Below are positions 7,630 through 17,451 of a stretch of 21,415 nt of DNA, in pieces (position 1 is the stretch's first letter; every line of letters starts with the position of its first letter). The position numbers and the translations under genes are program-made. This DNA is from Chara braunii (Eukaryota; Streptophyta; Charophyceae; Charales; Characeae): assembly GCA_003427395.1 (NCBI GenBank), contig BFEA01000073.1, forward strand, positions 962,360 to 983,774, written 5' to 3'. The notes below the pieces were generated by a model. That model was not told where the DNA came from. It did no database searches and saw nothing but the letters and a program-made list of their open reading frames with translations.

Positions 7630-8054
7630 CGTAGGTGCACCGCACTCCCGGCGGCAAACCGCCCAGATCACCGTAATCCAGACACTTCATCGGACCATTC
7701 AACTGGTAGGAGCAGGGACACAGTCAGCGCAAGATGATGACTAGCGCTTACTAGGCATTCCTCGTTCAAGATCGATAATTACACAGTCTACCTTGTCGCG
7801 CGCGCTTTTCTCCGCTGCTTTCGAGCTGCGCGCTATTCCTTGTCTGTTCTCCGGCGCACCTCCTCCTCTTCTCCTTCTTCTCCTTATTCTTCTTCTACTC
7901 GCGCGGTTATCCGATTCTCCTGCTCGTGTGCGTTACCATCCTTGCGCAACTCCCCCTTTCTCTCTCTCCTCTCCTTCTTCTTCTTCTTCCTTTCTACTTC
8001 TTCCTCCTCCTTTCTACCACTTCTCCCGTTTACGCTGCCGTCCGTGCGGTCTCT
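7630..8054. other. Pyrimidine-rich stretch with (CTT)n; no convincing gene
   Basis: A GGCGGCAAACCGCC inverted repeat (near 7650) and mixed sequence are followed by CTC/CTT tracts (7858-7897, 7960-8030). A frame of 149 codons on + and one of 151 on minus cross here, but both are Leu/Ser/Pro or Arg/Glu/Lys-rich translations of the tract. In the second W indels and stops break the plus frame, so I do not call a gene. The copy is about 11329-11778. Confidence 0.5.
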
Positions 8055-8242
8055 CCACCTCGGCTTCGTTCGGAGTTTTCCCCTGTGTAGACTCCGAGGT
8101 GGCGAGCTCCCTGGCTCGCGATCCGCTCTGCGTCGCCGTTCTCCGAGGGCATGAGCCAGTATCGAGCCGGCTAAGCTCGATGTCCCCGATCCACAGCTTC
8201 GACGGAATGAACCTTCCCGTGGTTGTGGCGCGGATTCATTGA
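8055..8242. other. Cluster of hairpins at the end of W
   Basis: CCACCTCGG (8055-8063) pairs with CCGAGGTGG (8094-8102); GCGAG with CTCGC near 8102-8119; ATCGAGC (8161-8167) with GCTCGAT (8175-8181); and AATGAACC with GGATTCATT at about 8206-8240, a fourth relative of the GAATGAATCT inverted repeat. In the second copy (about 11779-11963) ATCGAGC/GCTCGAT is unchanged and the first hairpin gains one mismatch. Confidence 0.55.
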
Positions 8243-8269
8243 GGCGGGTGGAACTCGTGAGAGGAAGAA

Positions 8270-8397
8270 AGGCAAACCAAAACAAAATTATTAAAAGTAA
8301 ATAAAAGAAGAATCTAACTAAAACCAATAAGAAAAACAAAATAAAATAAAAGAACAGAATCTAACTACTAACTGTTTTAGCCTGCCAAATGGCGGGC
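8270..8397. other. A-rich stretch ending in a GCCTGCCA/TGGCGGGC hairpin
   Basis: AAAT/AAAC-rich DNA (8270-8370) contains the direct duplication GAATCTAACTA (about 8310 and 8356). An 8-bp hairpin with a two-base loop follows at 8380-8397. The copy is about 11991-12118. Confidence 0.5.
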
Positions 8398-8444
8398 CAC
8401 GTTACAACAAAGGTTCAATCCAACTAACCAACTAACAACAACTA

Positions 8445-8479
8445 CCTCCTAATCTGGAGGTCGCGGGTTCAAGCCCTGC
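8445..8479 (+). mobile_element. tRNA-like fragment (anticodon-like and T-arm), SINE relic
   Basis: CCTCC (8445-8449) pairs with GGAGG (8456-8460). A three-base link leads to a T-arm GCGGG-TTCAAGC-CCTGC (8463-8479) with a 5-bp stem and 7-base loop. GGTTCAAGCCC fits the polymerase III B box well. The anticodon-like loop has six bases instead of seven and no A box or acceptor stem was found, so it is not a functional tRNA. In the second copy (12166-12200) the stem reads GCAGG, turning a G-T pair into A-T, while the loop gains C for the conserved first T. Confidence 0.45.
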
Positions 8480-9098
8480 CTACCGGGATCAGAGGTGGAA
8501 CGATACGGGGCTCCTTGTCAAAAGGAGCTAGCCCGCAGGCAGACGGACTCGATCTTTGAGTCTGTCATTCATCAAGTCCATAATGAAAACTACCCGGCTA
8601 GCTCCTGTTTTGAGTAATACAGGAGTAGTCCCGGTATAAGTAGAGGATTCGGGCTCGGTCCGCCTAGTGGCCCGAGCCCAATTCTAAGTCTGTGTATGTG
8701 CATGCTTGCCGGTCTGCGTGCCTATCTGAGTGTCTGTTGCCTTGAGCACGGGCGTGACCCGTAAGGTACGTACTTTCATCGGAAGGCCCGAAGGGCCGGT
8801 ACTTAGCCGTGGCTGCGGCATTAAGGTCGCAGTGGGGTAATCACCCAAGTGGCGGGTAGGCTGGTACTACACCAAGTAGAGGTAATGTGGTGGGTACTCG
8901 ACTCGGAGGCAGGAAGTTGAAAATTTTTAAACCCCTGGTAGCAGTAGACAAATAGGTACCAGACCAAGTCCCAGTGCATGTCATAGATCTACCTGATACA
9001 ACATCAACCCAACTGACCCCTCGACCTCTTCTGTCGAGGGGTATTACTACTAATCCTAATCACCGTGGCACGCGTCATAATAACGCCCGCAGAAACGA

Positions 9099-9168
9099 AA
9101 TTTTCTCACCGATTTTTGCCCCGGCCTCAGTGGCCGAGGATTTTGCTTCCAGTGTCACGCCAAGCGTG
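9099..9168. repeat. Shuffled module set, order a-b-c
   Basis: Three adjoining modules: a, TTTTCTCACCGATTTTTGC (about 9101-9119); b, CCGGCCTCAGTGGCCGAGG (about 9121-9139); c, from GGCCGAGG to CACGCCAAGCGTG (9132-9168, sharing part of b). All recur about 0.9 kb downstream in the order c-b-a on the same strand. The copy is 12820-12889. Confidence 0.7.
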
Positions 9169-9241
9169 CATACCCTTCTCGTTCCAGACCGGCTACGTCA
9201 TGGTAGCTGATGCCGCCACTGTGCCGAATGCAAAGACATNG

Positions 9242-9267
9242 CAAAATACCCTTGTAAGGGTATTTTG
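9242..9267. other. Perfect 12-bp hairpin
   Basis: CAAAATACCCTT (9242-9253) and AAGGGTATTTTG (9256-9267) are perfect complements around a two-base loop, the strongest hairpin in X. It resembles an intrinsic terminator in shape but has no U-run and lies in eukaryotic DNA, so no terminator role is claimed. The copy is 12963-12988. Confidence 0.7.
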
Positions 9268-9426
9268 TCCGACAGTATCCCAGACCTCATTAAGCGACGT
9301 NCNCGTCGCTCGGAGAACTATATGCAAATAAAGGTGTTTTCCTGACAAGCAATTCGTNAAATCCGAATCCTNNAATGAAATGTGGTTTNAGGATTGACNN
9401 CGTCACCTTACTTTTCATTATTACTG

Positions 9427-9456
9427 CCGGGATTTTAACCCGGGTCTCCCACATAA
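9427..9456 (-). mobile_element. tRNA-like T-arm and variable-loop relic
   Basis: On the minus strand a T-arm reads CCGGG-TTAAAAT-CCCGG (9443 down to 9427), preceded by ATGTGGGAGA as in the 3' half of many tRNAs and tRNA-derived SINEs. GGTTAAAATCC differs from the B-box consensus at two positions. The following seven bases (CAGTAAT) nearly pair with ATTACAG about 60 bases upstream on that strand, like an acceptor stem, but no D-arm or regular anticodon arm can be drawn. The copy is 13148-13177. Confidence 0.4.
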
Positions 9457-9851
9457 AATATAATAACTGAAAGTGGGGATCTTTGATCTGTAATACAATA
9501 CATGAAATAGTTAAGTATNACAACGCACCTTTCNTTCCCCCACACCCTTAGTCTTTGGTNCAGGTATTCGTTGGTTGTTTTAAGGGCTGGTGTTCGCGTA
9601 CGAACTCAACCCNTCAAACGAGGGTCCTAACCGAGACCTTGGGTGTTCAACTCTTGATATCACNATCCNAAGTTGCCTGTCGTTCTGCCCGAAGCCTAAT
9701 ACAGGAGGACAACGGTCTCCATCTCGACCCACCACAGTCCTGCTGATCAGNNCGGAGCTGCGGCCCACCACGTTGTTGCTTATCNGAGGTTACCCTCGTT
9801 AGTTGCGCAATGATGNGATATTTNTCCTATCTTTAAAATTTANTAATCTCN

Positions 9852-9934
9852 ACCCCTTCGACATCCACCTGAATAGATCCTTTCATTGGGGAGGCCTCCC
9901 CTCTAGTTTCTCTTCGAGACCATAGTCGAAGGGT
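9852..9934. other. Nested hairpin: long stem enclosing a 14-bp palindrome
   Basis: ACCCCTTCGAC (9852-9862) pairs with GTCGAAGGGT (9925-9934) with one bulged base. Inside lies the perfect palindrome GGGGAGGCCTCCCC (9888-9901) and a competing local stem CTTCGA/TCGAAG (9912-9931). This could fold as a two-level structure in RNA or single-stranded DNA. The copy is 13573-13655. Confidence 0.6.
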
Positions 9935-9990
9935 CCGCTGTCTGGTTATGCTAGCTCAGCAGCCCACGCTGGGAGTTACGTCCCAACGAT

Positions 9991-10081
9991 GGCCGAGGAT
10001 TTTGCTTCCAGTGTCACGCCAAGCGTGGCCGAGGATTGCCCCGGCCTCAGTGGCCGAGGCAATTTTCTCACCGATTTTTGC
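9991..10081. repeat. Shuffled module set, order c-b-a
   Basis: Module c (9991-10027) is followed by a GCCGAGGATTG joint, module b (about 10039-10059) and module a (about 10061-10081), all in the same orientation as at 9099-9168. The reversed order without inversion points to template switching or successive partial duplications, or to a mis-joined sequence. The copy is 13712-13802. Confidence 0.7.
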
Positions 10082-10257
10082 TTGTTAGTTTATGCCCTCA
10101 GGTTAACCCTTAGGGTGGATGAACGATGCTTTTTAAATAAACCAAATAAATAAGATAATAAATTGAGCATTCGTCAGGCTACCACTAAGGGTTGTGCCCT
10201 CCAAGTCTTTGATCATAGCTCGGTNAGGCACGCACCTCGGGGTCATTTTGTATATAN

Positions 10258-10297
10258 ATAACCATTATTTATATATATATATATATAACCATTATTT
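10258..10297. repeat. (TA)n flanked by ATAACCATTATTT direct repeats
   Basis: A short TA array lies between two 13-bp direct repeats (10258-10270 and 10285-10297). AATAAA motifs occur nearby at 10136, 10145 and 10302, but no transcript is evident. The remainder to 10682 is AT-rich DNA in which I see no feature. The copy is 13979-14018. Confidence 0.6.
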
Positions 10298-10682
10298 TTA
10301 AAATAAACTTTATTGACTCTTTGCTTGTCAGAATCCACAAAAAAAACATCACTTTCAAAAAGACTGCCAAAGAATTTCTGCAATAGAATTGATAGTACTC
10401 AAAGGAGTCTATCCATGTCGTAGCATGGTCTCAAACAAGAAATGTACAATCAATCCAGCCTTCGAAGTTTTCACAAGCACTCATCAAACTTTCACATGAA
10501 ATACAGATCCGTCCGTTCCTCTATCACCTCTTTAGATCTCAACAGAGTCTAGTAGTGATAGACGAAGGGAGATCTTAGATTACCATAGACTCAACCAAAG
10601 ACAAAGGCTATGTGACAAGTGCGTCGTGTCCACCAACTCATCCCCTTTGGATACATATATAAATATAAAGTATGATATAATN

Positions 10683-10760
<78 letters not shown>
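10683..10760. repeat. Long (CA)n at a block start
   Basis: About 73 bp of pure CA, then CGCACA, beginning right after the N at 10682. It occupies the place of the 32-bp tract at 7025-7056 and leads into W2. The preceding Z sequence is missing. Confidence 0.95.
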
Positions 10761-10764
10761 TTCC

Positions 10765-11136
10765 ATCGATAGGATGAGCAAAAACGGAATGAATCTTCCG
10801 TTTAAATGTGGAAATATACACTTGCCGCCTTCTGATTTTGCTCATTGTATCGATCCAAGTAGCGCGCAGCGAGGCGCGTGTCGGAGACTTAGCCCTCTCT
10901 CTCTTCCTCACTCTCTCTCCTCCTCTCCGATTTTCTCCCCTCTCTCTTACATAGTCCGCAGATACTGCGAAGTCAGGTAGAGAGGGGGAGAAGAAGAGAT
11001 GGTGAACTAGAAGAGGAAGAAGAAGAACACTCTCTCTCACACATAAACTAATCGTATACACACACACGTGTATAGTAGTGAATAAATCTTTCCTCGTTAT
11101 TGCGTTAGATTCATTCACTTTATTTTAGTTATTTGC

Positions 11137-11179
<43 letters not shown>

Positions 11180-12310
11180 TTTTCCCTTGTTTTGGTTGTT
11201 GACAATGTCGGGGTGAGCCGCGAAATCGGAGACGCACCTGTTCTCACTTTCGTGCTCCGTCGTCGTCGTCGTCGTTATCGTCAGCAGTTCGTCGTTTAGT
11301 TGTCATCACTGTCGTCGTCGTCGTCGTCCGTAGGTGCACCGCACTCCCGGCGGCAAACCGCCCAGATCACCGCAATCCAGACACTTCACCGGACCATTCA
11401 ACTAGTGGGAGCGACGACGGTGGTTACAAAGGGCCGGGATATAGTCAGCGCGAGCTGATGACTCGCGCTTATTAGGCATTCCTCGTTCAAGATCGATAAT
11501 TACACAGTCTACCTCGTCGCGCCCGCTTTTCTCTGCTGCTTTCCGGCTGCGCGCTATTCCTTCTCTGTTCTCCGGCGCACCTCCTCCTCTTCTCCTTCTT
11601 CTCCTTCTTCTTCTTTTACTCGCGAGGTTGTCCGATTCTCATGCTCGTGTGCGCTACCATCCTTGCGCAACTCCCCCTTTCTCTCTCTCCTCTCCTTCTT
11701 CTTCTTCTTCCTTTCTACTTTTTCCTCCCCCTTTCTACCACTTCTCCCGTTTGCGCTACCGCCCGTGAGGTCTCTCCACCTCGGCTTCGTTCGGAGTTTT
11801 CCCCTTTCTAGAATCCGAAGTGGCGAGCTCCCTGGCTCGCGATCCGCTCTGCATCGCCGTTCTCCGAGGGCGTGAGCCAGTATCGAGCCGGCTAAGCTCG
11901 ATGTCCCCGATCCACAGCTTCGACGGAATGAACCTTCCCGTGGTTGTGGCGCGGATTCATTGAGGCATGTGGATCTCGTGAGAGGAAGAAAGACAAACCA
12001 AAACAAAATTATTAAAAGTAAATAAAAGAAGAATCTAACTAAAACCAATAAGAAAAACAAAATAAAAGAAAAGAACAAAATCTAACTAGTAACTGTTTTA
12101 GCCTGCCAAATGGCGGGCCACGTTACAACAGAGGTTCAATCCAACTAACCAACTAACAACAACTACCTCCTAATCTGGAGGTCGCAGGCTCAAGCCCTGC
12201 CTACCAGGATCAGAGGTGGAACGATACGGGGCTCCTTGTCAAAAGGAGCTAGCCCGCAGGCAGACGGACTCGATCCTCGACTCTGTCATTCATCAAGTCC
12301 ATAATGAAAT
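10765..12310. repeat. W2, diverged copy of W
   Basis: W2 carries the same series as 7061-8589: inverted repeats 10765-10854 and 11078-11118, (TTTA)n 11120-11182, (GTC)n 11257-11328, CTT tracts (11580-11618, 11680-11748), hairpin cluster and tRNA-like fragment 12166-12200. It differs from W1 by scattered substitutions and indels. No coding region is recognised; the 174-codon minus frame at 11554-12078 is a Lys/Glu/Arg-rich translation of the pyrimidine tract. Confidence 0.75.
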
Positions 12311-14403
12311 CTACCCGGCTAGCTCCTGTTTTGAGTAATACAGGAGTAGTCCCGGTATAAGTAGAGGATTCGGGCTCGGTCCGCCTAGTGGCCCGAGCCC
12401 AATTCTAAGTCTGTGTATGTGCATGCTTGCCGGTCTGCGTGCCTATCTGAGTGTCTGTTGCCTTGAGCACGGGCGTGACCCGTAAGGTACGTACTTTCAT
12501 CGGAAGGCCCGAAGGGCCGGTACTTAGCCGTGGCTGCGGCATTAAGGTCGCAGTGGGGTAATCACCCAAGTGGCGGGTAGGCTGGTACTACACCAAGTAG
12601 AGGTAATGTGGTGGGTACTCGACTCGGAGGCAGGAAGTTGAAAATTTTTAAACCCCTGGTAGCAGTAGACAAATAGGTACCAGACCAAGTCCCAGTGCAT
12701 GTCATAGATCTACCTGATACAACATCAACCCAACTGACCCCTCGACCTCTTCTGTCGAGGGGTATTACTACTAATCCTAATCACCGTGGCACGCGTCATA
12801 ATAACGCCCGCAGAAACGAAATTTTCTCACCGATTTTTGCCCCGGCCTCAGTGGCCGAGGATTTTGCTTCCAGTGTCACGCCAAGCGTGCATACCCTTCT
12901 CGTTCCAGACCGGCTACGTCATGGTAGCTGATGCCGCCACTGTGCCGAATGCAAAGACATNGCAAAATACCCTTGTAAGGGTATTTTGTCCGACAGTATC
13001 CCAGACCTCATTAAGCGACGTNCNCGTCGCTCGGAGAACTATATGCAAATAAAGGTGTTTTCCTGACAAGCAATTCGTNAAATCCGAATCCTNNAATGAA
13101 ATGTGGTTTNAGGATTGACNNCGTCACCTTACTTTTCATTATTACTGCCGGGATTTTAACCCGGGTCTCCCACATAAAATATAATAACTGAAAGTGGGGA
13201 TCTTTGATCTGTAATACAATACATGAAATAGTTAAGTATNACAACGCACCTTTCNTTCCCCCACACCCTTAGTCTTTGGTNCAGGTATTCGTTGGTTGTT
13301 TTAAGGGCTGGTGTTCGCGTACGAACTCAACCCNTCAAACGAGGGTCCTAACCGAGACCTTGGGTGTTCAACTCTTGATATCACNATCCNAAGTTGCCTG
13401 TCGTTCTGCCCGAAGCCTAATACAGGAGGACAACGGTCTCCATCTCGACCCACCACAGTCCTGCTGATCAGNNCGGAGCTGCGGCCCACCACGTTGTTGC
13501 TTATCNGAGGTTACCCTCGTTAGTTGCGCAATGATGNGATATTTNTCCTATCTTTAAAATTTANTAATCTCNACCCCTTCGACATCCACCTGAATAGATC
13601 CTTTCATTGGGGAGGCCTCCCCTCTAGTTTCTCTTCGAGACCATAGTCGAAGGGTCCGCTGTCTGGTTATGCTAGCTCAGCAGCCCACGCTGGGAGTTAC
13701 GTCCCAACGATGGCCGAGGATTTTGCTTCCAGTGTCACGCCAAGCGTGGCCGAGGATTGCCCCGGCCTCAGTGGCCGAGGCAATTTTCTCACCGATTTTT
13801 GCTTGTTAGTTTATGCCCTCAGGTTAACCCTTAGGGTGGATGAACGATGCTTTTTAAATAAACCAAATAAATAAGATAATAAATTGAGCATTCGTCAGGC
13901 TACCACTAAGGGTTGTGCCCTCCAAGTCTTTGATCATAGCTCGGTNAGGCACGCACCTCGGGGTCATTTTGTATATANATAACCATTATTTATATATATA
14001 TATATATAACCATTATTTTTAAAATAAACTTTATTGACTCTTTGCTTGTCAGAATCCACAAAAAAAACATCACTTTCAAAAAGACTGCCAAAGAATTTCT
14101 GCAATAGAATTGATAGTACTCAAAGGAGTCTATCCATGTCGTAGCATGGTCTCAAACAAGAAATGTACAATCAATCCAGCCTTCGAAGTTTTCACAAGCA
14201 CTCATCAAACTTTCACATGAAATACAGATCCGTCCGTTCCTCTATCACCTCTTTAGATCTCAACAGAGTCTAGTAGTGATAGACGAAGGGAGATCTTAGA
14301 TTACCATAGACTCAACCAAAGACAAAGGCTATGTGACAAGTGCGTCGTGTCCACCAACTCATCCCCTTTGGATACATATATAAATATAAAGTATGATATA
14401 ATN
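12311..14403. repeat. X2, identical copy of hairpin-rich block X
   Basis: Starts after the last difference (8589/12310) and matches 8590-10682 to the terminal N. Ns such as those at 12961, 13022 and 13024 correspond exactly to 9240, 9301 and 9303. It contains the same hairpins, minus-strand tRNA-like relic (13148-13177) and shuffled modules at an offset of 3721. Confidence 0.85.
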
Positions 14404-16161
14404 GACAGGATTCCCATGCTACTCTTATCGGTGGCTAGCTCTCAATAAGGCAGGTGTCCAAGGGTCCTTGCTTACTCTTACCACTGAAAAGAATGTTAAG
14501 TTGGTTAATGATAAGGCAGGTGTCCTTGAAACCTCACAACTCTTATATCAGACCAGTCACTCATAAGGCAGGATTTTCTGCTTCTCTTATCACAGGCTAG
14601 CCCTCAATAAGGTGGGTGTCCAAGAAACCTTGCACTTACCACTGACCAAGCGTAAGGCTCATTTGGATTTAAGGCAGGCTTTCCCTGCTATTCTTACCCC
14701 CACACAAGTTTTATTTATGACTCAAGTCATCCCTTTTGATGGCATTCGAGCCCAGAATCATTTGTTAGTTTGAAAACTTATCGCTGGATCAGATGTATAA
14801 TGAGCAATGATCGACGTGATCCATGACAGTTGATTATGGCAACTCAAATCAAGGTACCCATCATTTGTTTGGATGGGATATAAAGAGAATGATCGCGGGA
14901 GGTTGATAGGTTGCATCCATACCTCCAATCAATGCCCACAACAAGATTGTTGTACCCAGGAGCAATTAGTCTCCATTCAGCCAACCTTTTCTCTACCCGC
15001 AATCCAAGGCTTTAAGAGTTTATTGATTCTGAATTTCTAACGCTTATGATCATTGGCACGATGATAGCATGTATGAGACAGCACCTGGGTCGAAGTAACG
15101 TACCTCGTCATTCCCTGCCTCCAGAGTCCCGCTTGAACTCCGGCAGAGCTCCCTCAATCGCCCTGTCACTGATCATGTGTGATATATGCAATCAATTGCT
15201 AGTCCTGAGGTTAAGCTGAGACCATTATTAATCAATGGGGATCATGTCGTCAAACAAATAGACCGAGGAGGCAGGCATCTGAGAGGACCACCCAATGATA
15301 AGTATAGAGAAGGATGAAGGAGGTGGGCACTTATCGCAAAGGATAACTTCACCTACCCTCCAATACCCCATGCTTTTTCTCCGTCTCCAGCCTTGTATGA
15401 TGCCTAACGATGATAAACGAGAAAAAAATTAATAATAATAATAATAATAAATAATAATAATAATAATATTAATAACAATAATAATAATAATAAAATAACA
15501 ATAATAAAAAAAAAAAAAAAAAAAAGATAGTAATAGCAATAACAATAGTAATAATAATAGTAAATTAAGTAAATACTGGAAAGGATAAAATAATGGTAAT
15601 TTGATTTGGCATCCGGTATCCATGAACTTCATAGGTATAAACCTGACCAGGAATATACTCAGATCAGTTTTCCTTTGGTCGTGGTTGTGGCACAACGCCC
15701 TTAACAGGATACCTTCCAGTTCGCTGCACCTTACCAAGTCGTTTGCACATACACACAACACATTCTCATCCAACTAGGATCTACCCTAAGTGTCCCACAT
15801 ACGCACGTACACACCCTCTTTCCTGCTCGCGCACCCGTTGTTCCGTATTTCCTTGCCATAGCAATTGGCGCCCTGCTGTCCGGCTGCAGCTCACGCCACC
15901 TCATTCCTGCACACAGGTGCGGCGTCACCGCTGAGTCCCTTGTGATCCACAACCACTTCGTAATGTGTCGGCCCCCAGGCAGAGAGCGAGGTCCGGATCG
16001 CGCTTCAATCAACTAGTTTGCAGCAGTTATCTGAGACCTTTACGTGGAATGTTGGGGCAAGTGCCCTTAGCGGATGTTCAGCCCTGCCTTCACTTAGGGC
16101 GGGCACGAGGTTGGCTGGAGTCACAAGCTACTGAAAATCAATATCAGCAGTAGTAATAAAA

Positions 16162-16213
<52 letters not shown>

Positions 16214-17363
16214 CAATAAGGAATATGAGTGTGAACAATTTGTGAGATGACACAGATGTGAAGTGGTCGTGATCAAACAGAGAGTATAAAGCACCGAGAA
16301 ACATTCCTTATAGAGCATCATGGCGGAGAAACGAGCCAATGTTCAAGCCCGTAAGTCACACCAACATAATATCCATGGTCACTTATTGTTGTCGGGCGCT
16401 CAGCGCCCCAGCGTCCCAGCCTACTCTACCCTACTATCCTACCTACAGTTGCGTTCATGCAACATGATCACTCACACTCTCGAAGGTCAATGACGGACGT
16501 GATATCAATATCATAGTCGCCACTTCCTTCATGCGCCAGGTACTTATCTCGTCACCCTCATAAGACCTTGATGACTCACACACTCGAACTCAAGACTTTT
16601 CTGAGAAAATCCAATCCTTTGAGAATCAGACTTTGTTTGCTGTTTTCTCTGGCTATGCTTGTGATCAAGCGATCTTGCATGCATGCCCCGCGCTCACTTG
16701 TTGACTTTGGACGCTGTGTGTGCAAGTGCAAGCGTGTGTGTCACAGTGTGTGTATGTATTCCACTATATTCGCGTGCAGGTCCCGTGACTGCGTATGTGA
16801 GTAATCTGCTGTATATGTGTATTTTGCTGTATCCATGTGTATTCTGCTATGTTTGTGTACTTTGTTGTATCTGTGTGTTCGCTGTATGTCTACGTGTTCC
16901 TGCGGGTATTGTTGCGTTTCTGCGTCCGTGTGACAAGGGTGAATCTGCGGTGCAATACCATGCGGCCAGCGGCACCGGGACAAGTCAGTCCCAGTCCAGC
17001 CCAGTAAGTGCCCTCTGAGATTGTGTGTACCACGGACCGATGGAAAGACTCAGATCATCGATTACAGGAGTATACATCAGGAGGCGGCACTCAGCCATTC
17101 ATTCATTCCTGCTGAAGCCATGCGAAAGCGTTGCTACAACAGCTTGTGCACGCTAGTCTGCATGCGCCCGGAGAGTGCAGAGTGTACGGCATTCGGGGCG
17201 ATCCGGTGTATGTGAACAGTAAGTTGTTTGAGCGCTGAGTCACCTTTGGAAGTGTACTCATGTCTGGATGCCGTATCTCTGAATTCCGAGTGGGCACATA
17301 TTGCCTGTTGCTGTGCTACTGTTCATATGCAAAAAAAATGAATGAAACGAGTCTAATTACGCA

Positions 17364-17451
<88 letters not shown>

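Larger units (their letters stand above)
1..10682. repeat. Macro-repeat unit 1 (Y-Z-(CA)n-W-X)
   Basis: This is the only copy of the large repeat that runs through without a visible join. Its order is Y (1-3598), Z (3599-7024), a short (CA)n tract (7025-7056), W (7061-8589) and X (8590-10682). All of it recurs in the window: Y and Z at 14404-21415, W and X at 10683-14403. It ends on an N at 10682. It contains no convincing long coding region; open frames in it are translations of microsatellites or pyrimidine tracts. It could be one unit of a genomic tandem array or one of two alleles placed end to end by an assembler. Confidence 0.85.
8590..10682. repeat. Block X: 2.1-kb hairpin-rich segment
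   Basis: A dense run of inverted repeats: CTCCTGT/ACAGGAG (8602-8625), GGGCTCGG/CCGAGCCC (8651-8679), ACGGG/CCCGT (8748-8762), GGCCC/GGGCC (8785-8797), ACCCCTCGAC/GTCGAGGGGT (9016-9042), CACGC/GCGTG (9156-9168), a 12-bp perfect hairpin (9242-9267), AGCGACG/CGTCGCT (9293-9310), AATCCT/AGGATT (9366-9395) and others to about 9985. Two more lie just upstream (8508-8534, 8542-8566). The Ns scattered through it lie at the same places in the copy 12311-14403. No coding region or known RNA is recognised. Confidence 0.6.
10683..14403. repeat. Second copy of the W-X half of the macro-repeat
   Basis: The segment starts directly in a (CA)n tract right after the N at 10682 and copies 7025-10682. From 10765 to 12310 it differs from unit 1 by scattered substitutions and small indels (the offset drifts from 3704 to 3721). 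From 12311 to 14403 it is identical to 8590-10682, including all Ns I compared. The Y-Z half expected in front of it is missing and lies instead at 14404-21415. Confidence 0.85.

Noticed and set aside
7793-8339. Frames of about 150 codons on both strands near the end of W, and 174 codons at 11554-12078
   Set aside because: Composition follows the CTT/CTC tract (Ser/Pro/Leu or Arg/Glu/Lys), and indels between W1 and W2 change or break the frames.
9242-9267. Bacterial intrinsic terminator
   Set aside because: No U-run follows and the surrounding DNA is eukaryotic in character.
9427-9504. Complete tRNA gene on the minus strand
   Set aside because: The T-arm is good and an acceptor-like pairing nearly works, but no D-arm or 7-base anticodon loop can be drawn; kept only as a relic.
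9888-9906. Helitron 3' end (hairpin followed by CTAG)
   Set aside because: The palindrome lies one base from CTAG rather than about ten, no 5' TC terminus was identified, and no helicase sequence is present.
10100-10115. Interstitial telomere sequence (AACCCTTAGGG)
   Set aside because: It is a single short palindrome with no tandem TTAGGG units.
8590-10682. Ribosomal RNA gene or organelle genome fragment, suggested by the many hairpins
   Set aside because: I looked for universally conserved SSU and LSU rRNA motifs and for organelle protein genes and found none; only the hairpin density resembles such DNA.
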